Assembly (NCBI RefSeq): GCF_965638725.1
Contig: NC_134949.1
Span: 52,294,151 to 52,358,150, forward strand
DNA length: 64,000 nucleotides
Direction: 5' to 3'
DNA from: Aptenodytes patagonicus
Taxonomy: Eukaryota > Chordata > Aves > Sphenisciformes > Spheniscidae
This document shows, one piece after another, positions 37,362 to 48,752 of the stretch. The translations under genes were made by a program, and so were the position numbers. Numbering within the stretch: the stretch's first letter is position 1; every line of letters starts with the position of its first letter. Under the pieces are notes generated by a model that searched no databases, was not told the origin of the DNA, and saw only the letters and a program-made list of their open reading frames with translations.

Positions 37362-38297
37362 AAAGATTTCAGCCGCCGTCCAGGTGAGCATATTGTCACC
37401 TGGCTGCTCCGATGCTGGGATAATGGGGCCAGTAGCCTGGAATTAGAGGGTAGGGAAGCCAAGCAGCTGGGATCCCTTTCTAGGGAAGGGGGCATTGACA
37501 AAGCAATTGGAAAAGGGACATGAATCCTCAGCCTTTGGAGGTGACTCTTGTCAAGCGTGAAGGAAAGGTATCCCTTTAAGGAAGATGTCATATGTCGCCC
37601 AAGCAAGTGGGCCACCATGGAGAAGGGTATCCAATTTCTGAGAGAATTAGCTGTGCTGGAGGTGATTTATGATGACCTGAACAATGAACAACTATCCAAA
37701 GATCCAGACGAAGTCAAGTGCACACAACCCATGTGGCGGAAGTTTATAAAGAGCTCACCATCGTCATACGCCAATTCATTGGCAGTGATGACCTGGAAAG
37801 ATGGAGAGGAACAAACAGTGGATGAATTGGCTGGTCAACTCTGGCAATATGAGGAAAGTCTTTCTTCCTCCCTCATCTCAGCTGTGGAGAAACTGTCCGA
37901 AAAACTGTCCCGGGAGATCCAGCAACTCAGAGAGGATAGGTCCTACTCCTCACCTGTACGGACCAGTATCTCGGCTATTAGAAGTAAGCGTTCTTTTGCT
38001 CAAGAGAGAGAATATAAAGGGTACACACCATGGGGCACCCTATGGTTTTATCTGCGTGACCATGGAGAGGACATGAGGAAGTGGGATGGGAAACCTACTG
38101 CCGCCCTAGGGGCACGGGTACGTGAATTGCAAGGGAAAACAATCACAGAAAGAGGTTCTTCCAGGAAAATTGCTGCTCCAGTTTCCAGCGGGCAGTTCCC
38201 CAGAGAGAGTAGAAGGGCTGATCTTACTCCTGATCTTAATGAAGAAACTTCTGACTCGTATGTACAAGAAATGAGAAACGAGTACTGTGATGAGTAG
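37362..38297 (+). pseudogene. gag: Provirus gag, continued, with two further in-frame TGA codons
   Basis: This is the same frame as 35673-37361. After the first TGA it reads through a Trp- and Leu-rich stretch, meets TGA at 37521-37523 and 37542-37544, and is then open from 37545 to the TAG at 38295-38297. Segments such as RPGEHIVTWLLRCWDNGAS and EEQTVDELAGQLWQYEESL look like capsid-region helices. No CCHC zinc knuckle is visible before the terminal stop, so RNA packaging, if any, would rely on basic stretches. The identification as gag rests on position and helical character. Confidence 0.7.
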
Positions 38298-38502
38298 TAG
38301 AACGGGCCCTGCCTCCAGCCAGGGGGAGGAAAGGGACAACCAGGTTTACTGGACTGTGTGGATTCGGTGGCCTGGCACATCAGACCCACAGGAGTATAAG
38401 GCTCTAGTAGACACCGGTGCACAGTGTACCCTAATGCCATCAAGCTGTATAGGGGCAGAACCCATCTGTATTTCTGGGGTGACGGGGGATCCCAAGAGCT
38501 AA
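38290..38502 (+). pseudogene. pro: Provirus aspartic protease, N-terminal part, frameshifted
   Basis: The frame is shifted +1 relative to gag. Its ATG at 38290 overlaps the gag stop by 8 bp, which suggests reinitiation or frameshifting in the parent element. The active-site Asp-Thr-Gly lies at 38410-38418 in KALVDTGAQCTLMPS. The frame hits TAA at 38500 because of a one-base shift in or near a run of five G at 38484-38488. The rest of the protease continues in the other frame. The catalytic triplet itself is intact. Confidence 0.85.
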
Positions 38503-39896
38503 CTGTATTGGAAGCTGAAGTAAGTCTAACTGGGAATGGGTGGCAGAAGCACCCCATTGTGACTGGCCCAGATGCTCCGTGCATCCTTGGCATAGACTAC
38601 CTCAGGAGAGGGTATTTCAAGGACCCAAAAGGGTACCGGTGGGCTTTTGGTATAGCTGCCTTGGAGATGGAGGAAATTAAACAGCTGTCCACCTTGCCTG
38701 GTCTTTCGGAGGATCCCTCTGTTGTGGGGTTGCTGAAGGTCGAAGACCAACAGGTGCCAATCGCTACCACCACGGTGCACCAGCGGCAATATCGCACCAA
38801 CCGAGACTCCCTGATTCCCATCCATGAGCTGATTCATCGACTGGAGAGCCAAGGAGTGATCAACAAGACTCACTCACCCTTTAACAGTCCCATATGGCCA
38901 GTGCGGAAGTCTAATGGAGAGTGGAGACTGACAGTAGACTATCGCGGCCTAAATGAAGTCACGCCACCGCTGAGTGCTGCTGTGCCAGACATGCTAGAAC
39001 TTCAATAGGAACTGGAGTCAAAGGCAGCCAAGTGGTATGCCACAGTTGATATTGCTAATGCGTTTTTCTCAATCCCTTTGGCAGCGGAGTGCAGGCCACA
39101 GTTTGCTTTCACTTGGAGGGGCGTCCAGTACACCTGGAACCGACTGCCCCAGGGGTGGAAACACAGCCCTACCATTTGCCATGGACTGATCCAGACTGCA
39201 CTGGAACAGGGTGGAGCTCCAGAACACCTGCAATACATTGATGACATCATCATGTGGGGCAACACAGCAGGGGAAGTTTTTGAGAAAGGGAAGGAAATAG
39301 TCCAAATCCTGCTGAAGGCCGGGTTTGCCATAAAACAAAGTAAGGTCAAGGGACCTGCACAGGAGATCCAATTTTTAGGAATAAAATGGCAAGATGGACG
39401 TCGTCAGATCCCAATGGATGTGATCAACAAAATAACAGCCATGTCTCCACCAACTAGCAAAAAGGAAACACAAGCTTTCTTAGGCGTCATGGGTTTTTGG
39501 AGAATGCATATTCCAAATTACAGTCTGATTGTAAACCCTCTCTATCAAGTGACCCAAAAGAAGAACGATTTCAAATGGGGCCCTGAGCAACGACAAGCCT
39601 TTGAACAAATTAAAGAGGAGATAGTTCATGCAGTAGCCCTGGGGCCAGTCCGGGCAGGGCAAGATGTAAAAAATGTGCTCTACACCGCAGCCGGGGAGAA
39701 TGGCCCTACCTGGAGCCTCTGGCAGAAAGCACCTGGGGAGACTCAAGGTCGACCCCTAGGGTTTTGGAGTCGGGGATACAGAGGATCCGAGGCCCGCTAT
39801 ACTCCAACCGAAAAAGAGATATTGGCAGCGTATGAAGGGGTTCGAGCTGCTTCGGAAGTGATCGGCACTGAAGCACAGCTCCTCCTGGCACCCTGA
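38489..39896 (+). pseudogene. pol: Provirus end of protease and reverse transcriptase, interrupted
   Basis: After the frameshift, pol is in the gag frame. It runs through the end of the protease (APCILGIDYL) into reverse transcriptase, with SPFNSPIWPVRKSNGEWRL, then a TAG at 39006-39008. It continues with the first catalytic Asp in YATVDIANAFFSIPL, then NRLPQGWKHSPTICHG, and the YIDD catalytic box at 39234-39245. The connection domain reads on to a TGA at 39894-39896. Apart from these breaks the polymerase motifs are intact. Confidence 0.9.
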
Positions 39897-41243
39897 CTGC
39901 TGGTGCTGGGCTGGATGTTCAGAGGGAGGGTCCCCTGTACACATCATGCAACTGATGCTACGTGGAGTAAGTGGGTCGCACTGATCATACAATGGGCTCG
40001 AATAGGAAACCCCAGTCGCCCAGGAATCCTGGAAGTGATCATGGATTGGCCAGAGGGCAAAGATTTTGTAATATCGCCAGAGGAGGAGGTAACGCATCCT
40101 GAAGAGGCCCCAATGTATAATGAACTACCAGAAAATGAGAAGCAATATGCCCTGTTCACTGATGGGTCCTGTCGTCTTGTGGGAAAGCATCGGAGGTGGA
40201 AAGCTGCTGTATGGAGTCCTATGCGACAAGTTGTAGAAACTGCTGAAGGAGAAGGTGAATCGAGCCAATTTGCAGAAGTAAAGGCCATCCAGCTGGCTTT
40301 AGACATTGCTGAACAAGAAAAGTGGCCAGTGCTCTGTCTCTATACTGACTCATGGGTGGTGGCAAATGCCCTGTGGGGGTGGTTACAGCAATGGAAGCAG
40401 AGCAACTGGCAGCGCAGAGGCAAACCCATCTGGGCTGCCGCATTGTGGCAAGATATTGCTGCCCGGGTGGAGAACCTAGTTATAAAAGTCCGTCATGTAG
40501 ATGCTCACGTACCCAAGAGTCGGGCCACTGAAGAACATCAAAACAACCAGCAGGTGGATCAGGCTGCTAAGATTGAAGTGGCTCAGGTGGATCTGGACTG
40601 GCAACAGAAGGGTGAATTATTTCTAGCTCAGTGGGCCCGTGACACCTCAGGTCACCAAGGAAGAGATGCAACATACAGATGGGCTCGTGATCGAGGGGTG
40701 GACTTCACCATGGACACTATTGCACAGGTTATCCATGAATGCGAAACATGCGCTGCAATCAAGCAAGCCAAGCGGTTAAAGCCTTTTTGGTATGGAGGAC
40801 GATGGCTGAAATATAAATATGGGGAGGCCTGGCAGATCAATTATATCACGCTCCCACAAACCCGCCAAGGCAAGCGCCACGTGCTTACAATGGTGGAGGC
40901 AACCACCGGATGGCTGGAAACACATCCCGTGCCCCATGCCACTGCCCGGAACACTATCCTGGGCCTTGAAAAGCAAGTCCTATGGCGACATGGCACCCCA
41001 GAAAGAACTGAGTCAGACAACGGGACTCATTTCCAAAACCTCGTAGACACCTGGGCCAAAGAGCACGGCATTGAGTGGGTGTATCACATCCCCTGTCATG
41101 CACCAGCCTCTGGGAAAATTGAACGATACAATGGGCTGTTAAAGACTACACTGAGAGCAATGGGTGGTGGGACATTCAAACATTGGGATACGCATTTAGC
41201 AAAGGCCACCTGGTTAGTCAACACGAGGGGATCTGCCAATTGA
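39897..41243 (+). pseudogene. pol: Provirus RNase H and integrase core, catalytic Asp replaced
   Basis: Open from 39897 to a TGA at 41241-41243, in frame with the reverse transcriptase. RNase H: FTDGS near 40158, SSQFAEVKA (Glu), YTDSW and HVDAHVPKS give the D-E-D-D set. Integrase zinc region: SGHQGRDATYRW and CETC, where only one of the two usual His residues is obvious. Integrase core: the first acidic residue of the DDE triad is Asn here (codon AAT at 40839-40841 in WQINYITL). The second is Asp in ESDNGTHF and the third is Glu in SGKIERYNG, with 34 rather than 35 residues between them. This copy's integrase should be inactive. Confidence 0.9.
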
Positions 41244-41483
41244 GCAGGCCCTGCCCAGTCAGAACTTTTACGTACTGTAGATGGGAATAAAGTCCCTGTA
41301 GTGCACATAAAAAATATGCTGGGAAAGACAGTCTGGGCTATTCCTGCCTCGGGCAAAGGCAAACCCATCCGTGGGATTGCTTTTGCTCAAGGACCTGGGT
41401 GCACTTGGTGGATAATGCGGAAGGATGGGGAAGTCCGATGTGTACCTCAAGGGGATTTGATTTTGGGTGAGAATAGCCAATGA
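41244..41483 (+). pseudogene. pol: Provirus integrase C-terminal end
   Basis: This continues the same frame after the TGA at 41241 and ends at the TGA at 41481-41483. It has small beta-rich stretches (VHIKNMLGKTVWAIPASG, RCVPQGDLILG) consistent with an integrase C-terminal DNA-binding domain. No envelope frame follows. Confidence 0.8.
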
Positions 41484-41818
41484 TCTGAATTATGTGATGT
41501 TAAGTACTAATTATAGTTGTAATAGTTATACTAATAATACACAGATATACTAATAATACTAATAATATTATATTCCATACTAATGTTATTACAATAAGAA
41601 TCACCCAGATTAATGAAGAATAACTTCAGTGAAACCAAGCAAAGCACAGTGATGATGGTACCAGAACTGACTTCAACATGAAACAATCCAACACCACATA
41701 CCATCTCCATTTTTCCTGCCCTGAAAGATTATTATGACAGATGGAGCCCGAAGTCATGGACTAAATGAACTCACTGAACGTTTTAGAGGGATGGCCCACA
41801 GACGAAGGCAATGATATC

Positions 41819-41853
<35 letters not shown>

Positions 41854-41947
41854 TAAAAAAAAAAAGGGGGGTGGTGATTAATGAAAATGTACTGGAAAAT
41901 ATGAGACTTGAGCATGACGCAGATGGTATAGAATAAGGGGTGGATAT
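41484..41947 (+). other. Provirus non-coding tail before the 3' LTR
   Basis: About 460 bp without an open frame. It holds an AT-rich stretch with TAATAATAC repeats near 41530-41570, a (TG)13 microsatellite at 41819-41844 followed by TATATATAT, and a purine run of 11 A and 6 G at 41855-41871. That run is the best polypurine-tract candidate, but it ends about 76 bp before the LTR, whereas a functional tract normally abuts it. No env remnant was recognised. Confidence 0.75.
41819..41844 (+). repeat. (TG)13 microsatellite
   Basis: Thirteen uninterrupted TG units within the provirus tail, followed by a short TA run. Because it sits inside a young insertion, it expanded either in the parent element or since insertion. 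Confidence 0.95.
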
Positions 41948-42482
41948 TGTCCTGGTTTCGGCAGGGATAGAGTTAATTTCCTTTCTAGTAGCTGGTACAG
42001 TGTTTTGGATTTAGGATGAGAACAAAGTTGATAACGCACCGATGTTTTAGTTGTTGCTGAGTAGTGCTTACACTAGCCAAGGACTTTTTAGTTTTCCATG
42101 CTCTACTGACTGAGAAGGCTGGAGGGGCACAAGAAGCTGGGAGGGGGCACAGCCAAACTGGCCAAAGGGACATTCCATACCATGTGATGTCATGCTCAGT
42201 ACATAAACTGGGGAAAGCTGGCCGGGGGGGGCCGCTGCTCGGGGACTGGCTGGGCATCGGTCGGCGGGTGGTGAGCAATTGTACTGTGCATCACTTGCTT
42301 TGTGTATTATCATCATATTATTATTATTATCATTTTATTTCAATTATTAAACTGTTTTTATCTCAACCCACAACTTTTTCTCACTTGTGCTCTTCCAATT
42401 CTCTCCCCCATCCCACCGGGTGGGGGGGAGTGAGCGAGCGGCTGCGTGGTGCTTAGTTGCCGACTGAGATTAAACCACGACA
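41948..42482 (+). repeat. 3' LTR of the provirus
   Basis: A 535-bp copy of the 5' LTR, from TGTCCTGGTTTCGGC to AAACCACGACA. Five substitutions separate the two LTRs: near the start (C versus T, T versus C), in the ATT-repeat (C versus A), and in the last 20 bases (G versus A, twice). There are no indels. The flanking CATTG follows at once. Confidence 0.97.
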
Positions 42483-42487
42483 CATTG

Positions 42488-45400
42488 AAAATTTCCAATG
42501 TCTTTACACAGGTCTGGGTCTTCAGGTGCTGCACGTTGCTGCAGCCCCACTTGGGTCAGTGAGGCAACGCTAATCTAAGCCAGATGGGACACCGACCTAC
42601 CCACCAATTAAAAAATACCCAGGCCACCATCAGGCATTCCATCGCAATGCATGCTGTGGTTTTATGACTCCTCCAGACTAGCCTGGCATCCTTCCATGTT
42701 AGCTTATAATAAGGGTAAATTAGATGTCCACTTTTCTCCAGTAGCTCTTAACATATTGAGCACTTAATACTTGTGCATAATGATTTACAAGGAACTGTTC
42801 AGTTTTGTACATGAATGACCAGTAATGGATACAGTTTCCTGGGACAGATAGGGTGAAAATATTGTAAAGCGATATCTTATTAATAGTTTATCCTGCATTT
42901 ATTTTTGAGCAGCTTTAGAGCATCTATTCTATTTCTGTTTTTCTGAGAAAGACAGTTTCTCAGTCCTGTCTTCCCTGCAGAAGCAAACAACCATTCCATA
43001 CAGCTGTATTTCTACATGTCAGATGGTCTGTTAAATATAATTGCCATCATCCTTCTTTTCATTTGGAGGGAATCTGTTTTGTAATTTTTTCAGTTCCTCC
43101 TTTCTTCTGATTTTTAAAATACTTTTGCACAAGCAGTCTTTTTTTTTTTAACTTCCATGTTGCTAGACATGCACATGGTTTACACCACCAGAATGATTGG
43201 CCTCAGCTTTTAGGTAGTATGTTTAAGGTACCATAGAGACCTGATGTTCAGAGTCACTCATATTATTTCAAAACTAAAGCACCCAAAAATCACAATACAC
43301 ATTTGAAAATGTTAACCTACAACTTTGGGATACGCTAGTAAGTAACTAACTTTAAAATTTCCACTTGAACTGCCCGTATTTGCATTTCTACACAGTTATG
43401 ACATGATTCATTTTTACCGCTTCAAGGTGTGCAGTGTATTTTCTTCTCCATGTTATTTAACTGTACACAGAGATCTGGCAACCTCAGGGTGTCATCATGA
43501 CAGGCTCAGGTAAGGACAATTCCTGCCTCCAAAACAAAAATCCAGATGATACATAGTTAACTGTTCTGTTAATTTGATGCTAAATGTCTATTACACCACT
43601 TAGCCTGCTCAGCATTTTGTTTTTTCTCAGGTATTTTCTTTGTTAAAGCTTTTAAAATCTCCTGAATGGCAACACTTCCTCTTTCTGGTCACTTTATTCA
43701 CATTTACCAACAGTGGGTTTCAGCATCCTTCTCCATCTGAGAACCCTAACGCACACAAAACTGTATTACACAGGCAGAATTGCAGTATGTGAAGAAGTCA
43801 TCTATGTTTTCTATGTATCTATAGCTATTATTAGCTTCATAATCTTCCCAATTATCAATTTTAAAGACGTGCTTCTGGGTGATTGAGTCCTTTCTGTTCC
43901 ATGAGGTACCAAACAAACAAGCTCATACTAAATTTTAAGCATCCAAGAATGGGCATTGAAACAAAAGGGGTGGTATATATGTTTCACACAAAGTATGTTC
44001 ATAAGCACTTTGCTTGAATAGGACGCAGATGCTCATCTTCTTGCAGAGCAAACTCCATGTTCACAAAAGGGATTTTTGTCTCTGTTGTTTAATATCTAAA
44101 GGTTTCCAAGATGAGGTTTCATGTTTGTTTTCATAGGCTTCAGTTTTAAGTGATCTTTTCCCTGGAGATCAATACAAACTGACCTCTGGATAAACTCAGG
44201 GTATTGTTTTAGGGGTAGGAGTGCTATTGAATTGCACCTAGATCTGGTGCTGTCTTTCTGGTGCTGTCTTTCATCAGCAGATGCACAGAAATACATCCAT
44301 CTCCTCCCACTTCCATGTGAAGCAATGGCTTCTGGTCAGTGTAACATGCAGTAATTAGGCTGCTTTTGAGCTCATTGTTGGGCCAATAGTCTCTATCTGT
44401 AGATCAGTAGGTTGGATTTCCCCTAGCTAGACTTGATTCTTTTTAGTTAGATTTGCTTCTTTGAGCCTTTTTTTGATTCTTCAGGGAGATGGTGCAGACC
44501 TTTTGCATGTAATTATCTGGATATTTGTCCCTCATGTCTAAGTGCAGAGCAGGAATGCAAACCAGAGCAAGGACAGAAGTAGAAACTAAGTAATTGTGCA
44601 GGAAAATACCGTATTACCCAAAGGCTTCAGCAAAAAGCAGAAGTCTCATACATCTCATCTACAGATGTCTTTACTCAAGAATGGGAGCAGAGGAGAAATA
44701 TTTATTAAACAGCAAAAGCTTCTCTTACACTTTTGGAAGAAAAACTTAGTTGTGCTTTCCTCTTTTCAGTCACTATTATAGTATCTCTGTATAATTTCTG
44801 GACTTGCAGAGGGCTTGCTTATTTCTTCTGCCCAGTTTACTACATTCACATCATCTGCAGCGTTCTGCTGTTAACGCAGCACCAACCAATGGAAATTTTC
44901 ACAAACCATTTGATTTTACACTTCTGCCCCCTCTTATGTGTAGACATGGAGTGTGATCTGAAGACTTGGCATTAGAGCAATGTTTATATTACTGCACATG
45001 CTTACATGGTGTTGCCAGCCCCTCCAAATTTCAAAGGCTTTGTGTCTGGCACAGAAGAATCGCATGTTTTTAAATCAGAATTTGCCTCTGTGACCCTTCT
45101 GCTAGACTTTGCCTGGCAGCAGCATTGGCTTCAACTTGTAGAGGTCAAGCTGGGAAAATGGAGTTATTCCATGCCAGTACTTAACAAATGCTGCTTTTTC
45201 ACAATAAGCAATGAAAGAGGTTTAATCAAACAATACTTTATTATAGAGGAGAAAAAAAAGAGAAAAGAAGCAAAAGAATTATCAAAAGAGCCAAAGATAA
45301 ATGCTTTCTCCAAAATCACTGGATGATAATATGAGTCTTCATCACTTCTTAGTGAAGGGCTGTGAGGGTGTGAACAGCAACCACTTGTTCACAGTTTGTT

Positions 45401-45802
45401 GTCCTCTTTATTTCTCAAACCCAGGTGTACCTTCACATCGTTATTTAGGCTACTGGTTAACAAGTCCCACCATTTACTCTGCAGTGATGAGCTGCTCCCC
45501 ACAATGCTCTTCATTAGTCGTCTCTGCTATTCCTTTGCCCCACAGATCTCAGTTCCTTTACAGGAATACCCACAAAGCCCACACGGTGTTCTTCCCCATA
45601 AAGGGAAGACTCCCTAAATAGATGTACCAGCAAACTTCCCCCTTTGTCTGTAATGCGGATGCCTCAAGCCTGAGGACAACTGGAGGTGATTACCACAGGC
45701 ATAGTCAGCTTTTCACAGGCAGTAACTTCCATATTTCTCTCGTTGGTTTTTGTCATGGCTATTTCATAAGGCAGAAATGCCTTCCTGCCTCTCCCCCAAC
45801 TT
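42488..45802. other. Intergenic, AT-rich, no gene seen
   Basis: AT-rich sequence with many short T runs and small open frames of 60-106 codons on the plus strand (for example 45006-45326 and 45301-45621). None has recognisable similarity, a conserved start context or splice partners. No repeat family was identified. A poly(T) run lies at 43139-43149. Confidence 0.55.
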
Positions 45803-45828
45803 ATAGAATCATAGAATCATAGAATCAT
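45803..45828 (-). repeat. CR1 3' terminal 8-bp repeat array
   Basis: On the plus strand it reads ATAGAATC ATAGAATC ATAGAATC AT, about three units of the octamer that ends CR1 elements. It is the recognition tail for the CR1 reverse transcriptase and fixes the 3' end and orientation of the insertion. Confidence 0.95.
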
Positions 45829-45891
45829 TAAGGTTGGAAAAGACCTCTAAGATCATCAAGTCGAACCATCGACCCAACACCACCATGCCCA

Positions 45892-48690
45892 CTAAACCAT
45901 GTCCCTAAGTGCCTCATCTACTCGTCTTTTAAATACTTCTAGGGATGGGGACTCAACCACTTCCCTGGGCAGCCTCTTCCAATGTTTAACCACTCTTTCA
46001 GTAAAGAAATTTTTCCTCACGTCCAATCTAAACCTCCCCTGGTGCAACTTGAGGCCATTTCCTCTCGTCCTATCACTAGTTACTTGGGAGAAGAGACTGA
46101 CACCCACCTCGCTACAACCTCCTTTCAGGTAGTTGTAGAGAGCGATGAGGTCTGCCCTCAGCCTCCTTTTCTCCAGGCTAAACAACCCCAGTTCCCTCAG
46201 CCGCTCCTCATAAGACTTGTTCTCCAGACCCCTCACCAGCCTCGGTGCCCTTCTCTGGACACACTCCAGCACCTCAACGTCCTTCTTGTAGTGAGGGGCC
46301 TGAAACTGAACACGGTATTTGAGGTGCGGCCTCACCAGTGCCGAGTACAGGGGCACGATCACTTCCCTACTCCTGCTGGCCACACTATTTCTGATACAGG
46401 CCAGGATGCCATTGGCCTTCTTGGCCACCTGGGCACACTGCCGGCTCATGTTCAGCTGGCTGTCAACCAGCACCCCCAGGTCCTTTTCTGACAGGCAGCT
46501 TTCCAGCCACTCTTCCCCAAGCCTGTAGCGCTGCATGGGGTTGTTGTGGCCAAAGTGCAGGACCCGGCACTTGGCCTTGTTGGACCTCATACAGCTGGCC
46601 TCGGCCCATCGGTCCAGCCTGTCCAGGTCCCTCTGCAGAGCCTTCCTACCCTCGAGCAGATCAACACTCCCGCCCAACTTGGTGTCGTCTGCAAACTTAC
46701 TGAGGGTGCACTCAATCCCCTCATCCAGATCATCGATAAAGATATTGAACAAGACCGGCCCCAAAACTGAGCCCTGGGGAACACCGCTCGTGACTGGCCG
46801 CCAACTGGATTTAACTCCATTCACCACAACTCTCTGGGCCTGGCCGTCCAGCCAGTTTTTGACCCAGCGCAGAGTCCACCTGTCTAAGCCGTGAGCCGCC
46901 AGCTTCTCTAGCAGAATGCTGTGGGAGACGGTGTCAAAGGCCTTACTGAAGTCCAGGTAGACCACATCCACAGCCTTTCCCTCATCCACTAGGCAGGTGA
47001 CCTGGTCATAGAAGGAGATCAGGTTGGTCAAGCAGGACCTGCCTCTCATGAATCCGTGCTGGCTGGGCCTGATCCCCTGGTTGTCCCGCACATGCCTTGT
47101 GAGCGCCCTCAAGATGAACCACTCCATAATATTCCCCGGCACCGAGGTCAGGCTGACAGGCCTGTAGTTCCCTGGATCCTCCTTCCGGCCCTTCTTGTAG
47201 ATAGGCGTCACATTGGCAAGCCTCCAGTCATCCAGGACCTCCCCCGTTAACCAGGACTGCTGATAAATGATGGAGAGTGGCTTGGCGAGCACCTCCGCCA
47301 GCTCCCTCAGCACTCTCGGGTGGATCCCATCTGGCCCCATAGACTTGTGAGTGTCCAGGTGGCGTAGCAGGTCATTGACTGCTTCCTCTTGGATTATGGG
47401 GGGTTTATCCTGCTCACTGTCCCTGTCTTCCAGCTCAGGGGGCCAAGTACCCTGAGGATAACTGGTCTGCCTGTTAAAGACTGAGGCAAAGGCGGCATTG
47501 AGTACCTCAGCCTTTTCCTCATCCTTGGTGACAATGTTCCCCCTTGCATCCAATAAAGGATGGAGATTCTCCTTGGCTCTCTTCTTGTCATTAATATATT
47601 TGTAAAAACTTTTTTTGTTGTCTTTAACGACAGCGGCCAGATTGCGTTCTAGCTGGGCTTTTGCCTTTCTCATTTCTTCTCTGCACGACCTAACGAGATC
47701 CCTGTACTCTTCTTGAGTTGCCTGCCCCTTCTTCCACAAGTGGTAAACTCTCCTTTTTTTCCTGAGTCCCAGCAAGAGCTCCCCATTCAGCCAGGCCGGT
47801 TGTCTTCCCCGCCCGTTCTTCTTATGGCGTACAGGGACAGCCTGCTTCTGTGCCTTTAAGACTTCCTTCTTGAAGAACATCCAGCCTTCCTGGACCCCTT
47901 TGCCCTTCAGGACTGTCTCCCAAGGGACTCTCTCAACCAGCATCCAGAACAGGCCAAAGTCCGCCCTCCAGAAGTCCATGGTTGTGGTTTTGCTGGTCCC
48001 CCTCCTTACTTCACCAAGAATTGAGAATTCTACCATTTCATGGTCGCTAAGCCCAAGACGGCCTCCGACCACCACATCTCCCACCAGTCCTTCTCTGTTA
48101 GTAAACAGCAGGTCGAGCGAGGCACCTCCCCTGGTAGGCTCACTTACCAGCTGTGTCAGGAAGTTGTCTTCCACACACTCCAGGAACCTCCTAGACTGCT
48201 TCCTCTCTGCCGTGTTGTATTGCCAGCAGACATCCGGGAAGTTGAAATCACCCACGAGAACAAGGGCTAGCGATTGAGAGACTTGTGCCAGCCGCTTGTA
48301 GAACGCTTCATCCGCCCCTTCATCCTGGTTGGGTGGTCTATAACAGACTCCCAGCAGGATATCTGCCTCGTTGGCCTTCCCCCTCATCCTTACCCATAAA
48401 CACTCGACCGTATCACCATCACAATCGTTGAGCTCTAGACAATCGAAACACTCCCTAACATACAAGGCCACCCCACCGCCTCTCCTTCCTCGCCTGTCCC
48501 TTCTGAAGAGTTTATAGCCATCCATTGCAGCACTCCAGTCGTGAGAGTCACCCCACCATGTTTCTGTGATGGCGACTAAGTCATATCTCTCCTGCTGCAC
48601 AATGGCTTCCAGCTCCTCCTGTTTGCCGCCCATGCTGAGTGCATTGGTGTAGATGCACTTGAGCTGGGCTATCCATTTCACCCTCGGCAT
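45892..48690 (-). CDS. CR1 ORF2 protein: AP endonuclease and reverse transcriptase, 932 codons, uninterrupted
   Basis: The protein nicks target DNA and copies CR1 RNA in place. From the ATG at 48690 (an in-frame GTG lies two codons earlier; the frame is closed by TAA about 50 bp upstream) there is no stop or frameshift to TAG at 45892. Endonuclease domain, residues 1 to about 220: catalytic-type VAITETWW (Glu near 43), LVGDFNFPD (Asp/Asn near 148-150) and LSDHEMVEF (Asp-His near 216). Reverse transcriptase: [13 protein letters not shown] (near 578), [20 protein letters not shown], and FADDTKLGG (Asp-Asp near 668). The C-terminal domain is cysteine-poor and ends [15 protein letters not shown], the usual CR1 end. 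Length is normal for the family. An intact frame means the copy is young, or that its loss has been slow. Confidence 0.95.
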   Translation of the reverse strand: MPRVKWIAQLKCIYTNALSMGGKQEELEAIVQQERYDLVAITETWWGDSHDWSAAMDGYKLFRRDRRGRRGGGVALYVRECFDCLELNDCDGDTVECLWVRMRGKANEADILLGVCYRPPNQDEGADEAFYKRLAQVSQSLALVLVGDFNFPDVCWQYNTAERKQSRRFLECVEDNFLTQLVSEPTRGGASLDLLFTNREGLVGDVVVGGRLGLSDHEMVEFSILGEVRRGTSKTTTMDFWRADFGLFWMLVERVPWETVLKGKGVQEGWMFFKKEVLKAQKQAVPVRHKKNGRGRQPAWLNGELLLGLRKKRRVYHLWKKGQATQEEYRDLVRSCREEMRKAKAQLERNLAAVVKDNKKSFYKYINDKKRAKENLHPLLDARGNIVTKDEEKAEVLNAAFASVFNRQTSYPQGTWPPELEDRDSEQDKPPIIQEEAVNDLLRHLDTHKSMGPDGIHPRVLRELAEVLAKPLSIIYQQSWLTGEVLDDWRLANVTPIYKKGRKEDPGNYRPVSLTSVPGNIMEWFILRALTRHVRDNQGIRPSQHGFMRGRSCLTNLISFYDQVTCLVDEGKAVDVVYLDFSKAFDTVSHSILLEKLAAHGLDRWTLRWVKNWLDGQAQRVVVNGVKSSWRPVTSGVPQGSVLGPVLFNIFIDDLDEGIECTLSKFADDTKLGGSVDLLEGRKALQRDLDRLDRWAEASCMRSNKAKCRVLHFGHNNPMQRYRLGEEWLESCLSEKDLGVLVDSQLNMSRQCAQVAKKANGILACIRNSVASRSREVIVPLYSALVRPHLKYRVQFQAPHYKKDVEVLECVQRRAPRLVRGLENKSYEERLRELGLFSLEKRRLRADLIALYNYLKGGCSEVGVSLFSQVTSDRTRGNGLKLHQGRFRLDVRKNFFTERVVKHWKRLPREVVESPSLEVFKRRVDEALRDMV

Positions 48691-48752
48691 CGGCACGCCA
48701 CCCCTAGGCTCATCTCTAGTGAGCCTGCTTTTATCCCCTTACCCCTTCGAAC

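Larger units (their letters stand above)
35031..42487 (+). mobile_element. Endogenous retrovirus, ERVL-like, LTR to LTR, defective, no env
   Basis: The element spans 35036-42482 (7447 bp) and is flanked by perfect CATTG target duplications at 35031-35035 and 42483-42487. Order: 5' LTR, tRNA-Lys primer site, a membrane/mucin-like leader joined to gag, protease, reverse transcriptase, RNase H, integrase, a non-coding tail with a TG microsatellite and purine run, and 3' LTR. Only about 460 bp separate the end of pol from the 3' LTR and no envelope frame is present, which fits ERVL-type elements. Coding breaks: in-frame stops at 37359, 37521, 37542, 39006, 39894 and 41241, and a frameshift near 38484-38488. 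The LTRs differ at 5 of 535 positions, so insertion is recent. Family assignment is inferred from the 5-bp duplication, lack of env and pol character. The Lys primer is not the Leu primer of the type ERVL. Confidence 0.95.

Noticed and set aside
41484..41947. Search for an env gene between pol and the 3' LTR
   Set aside because: Only 464 bp, no frame of useful length, no signal or transmembrane pattern.
45892..46894. Plus-strand frames across the CR1 element
   Set aside because: They are antisense shadows of the CR1 ORF2.
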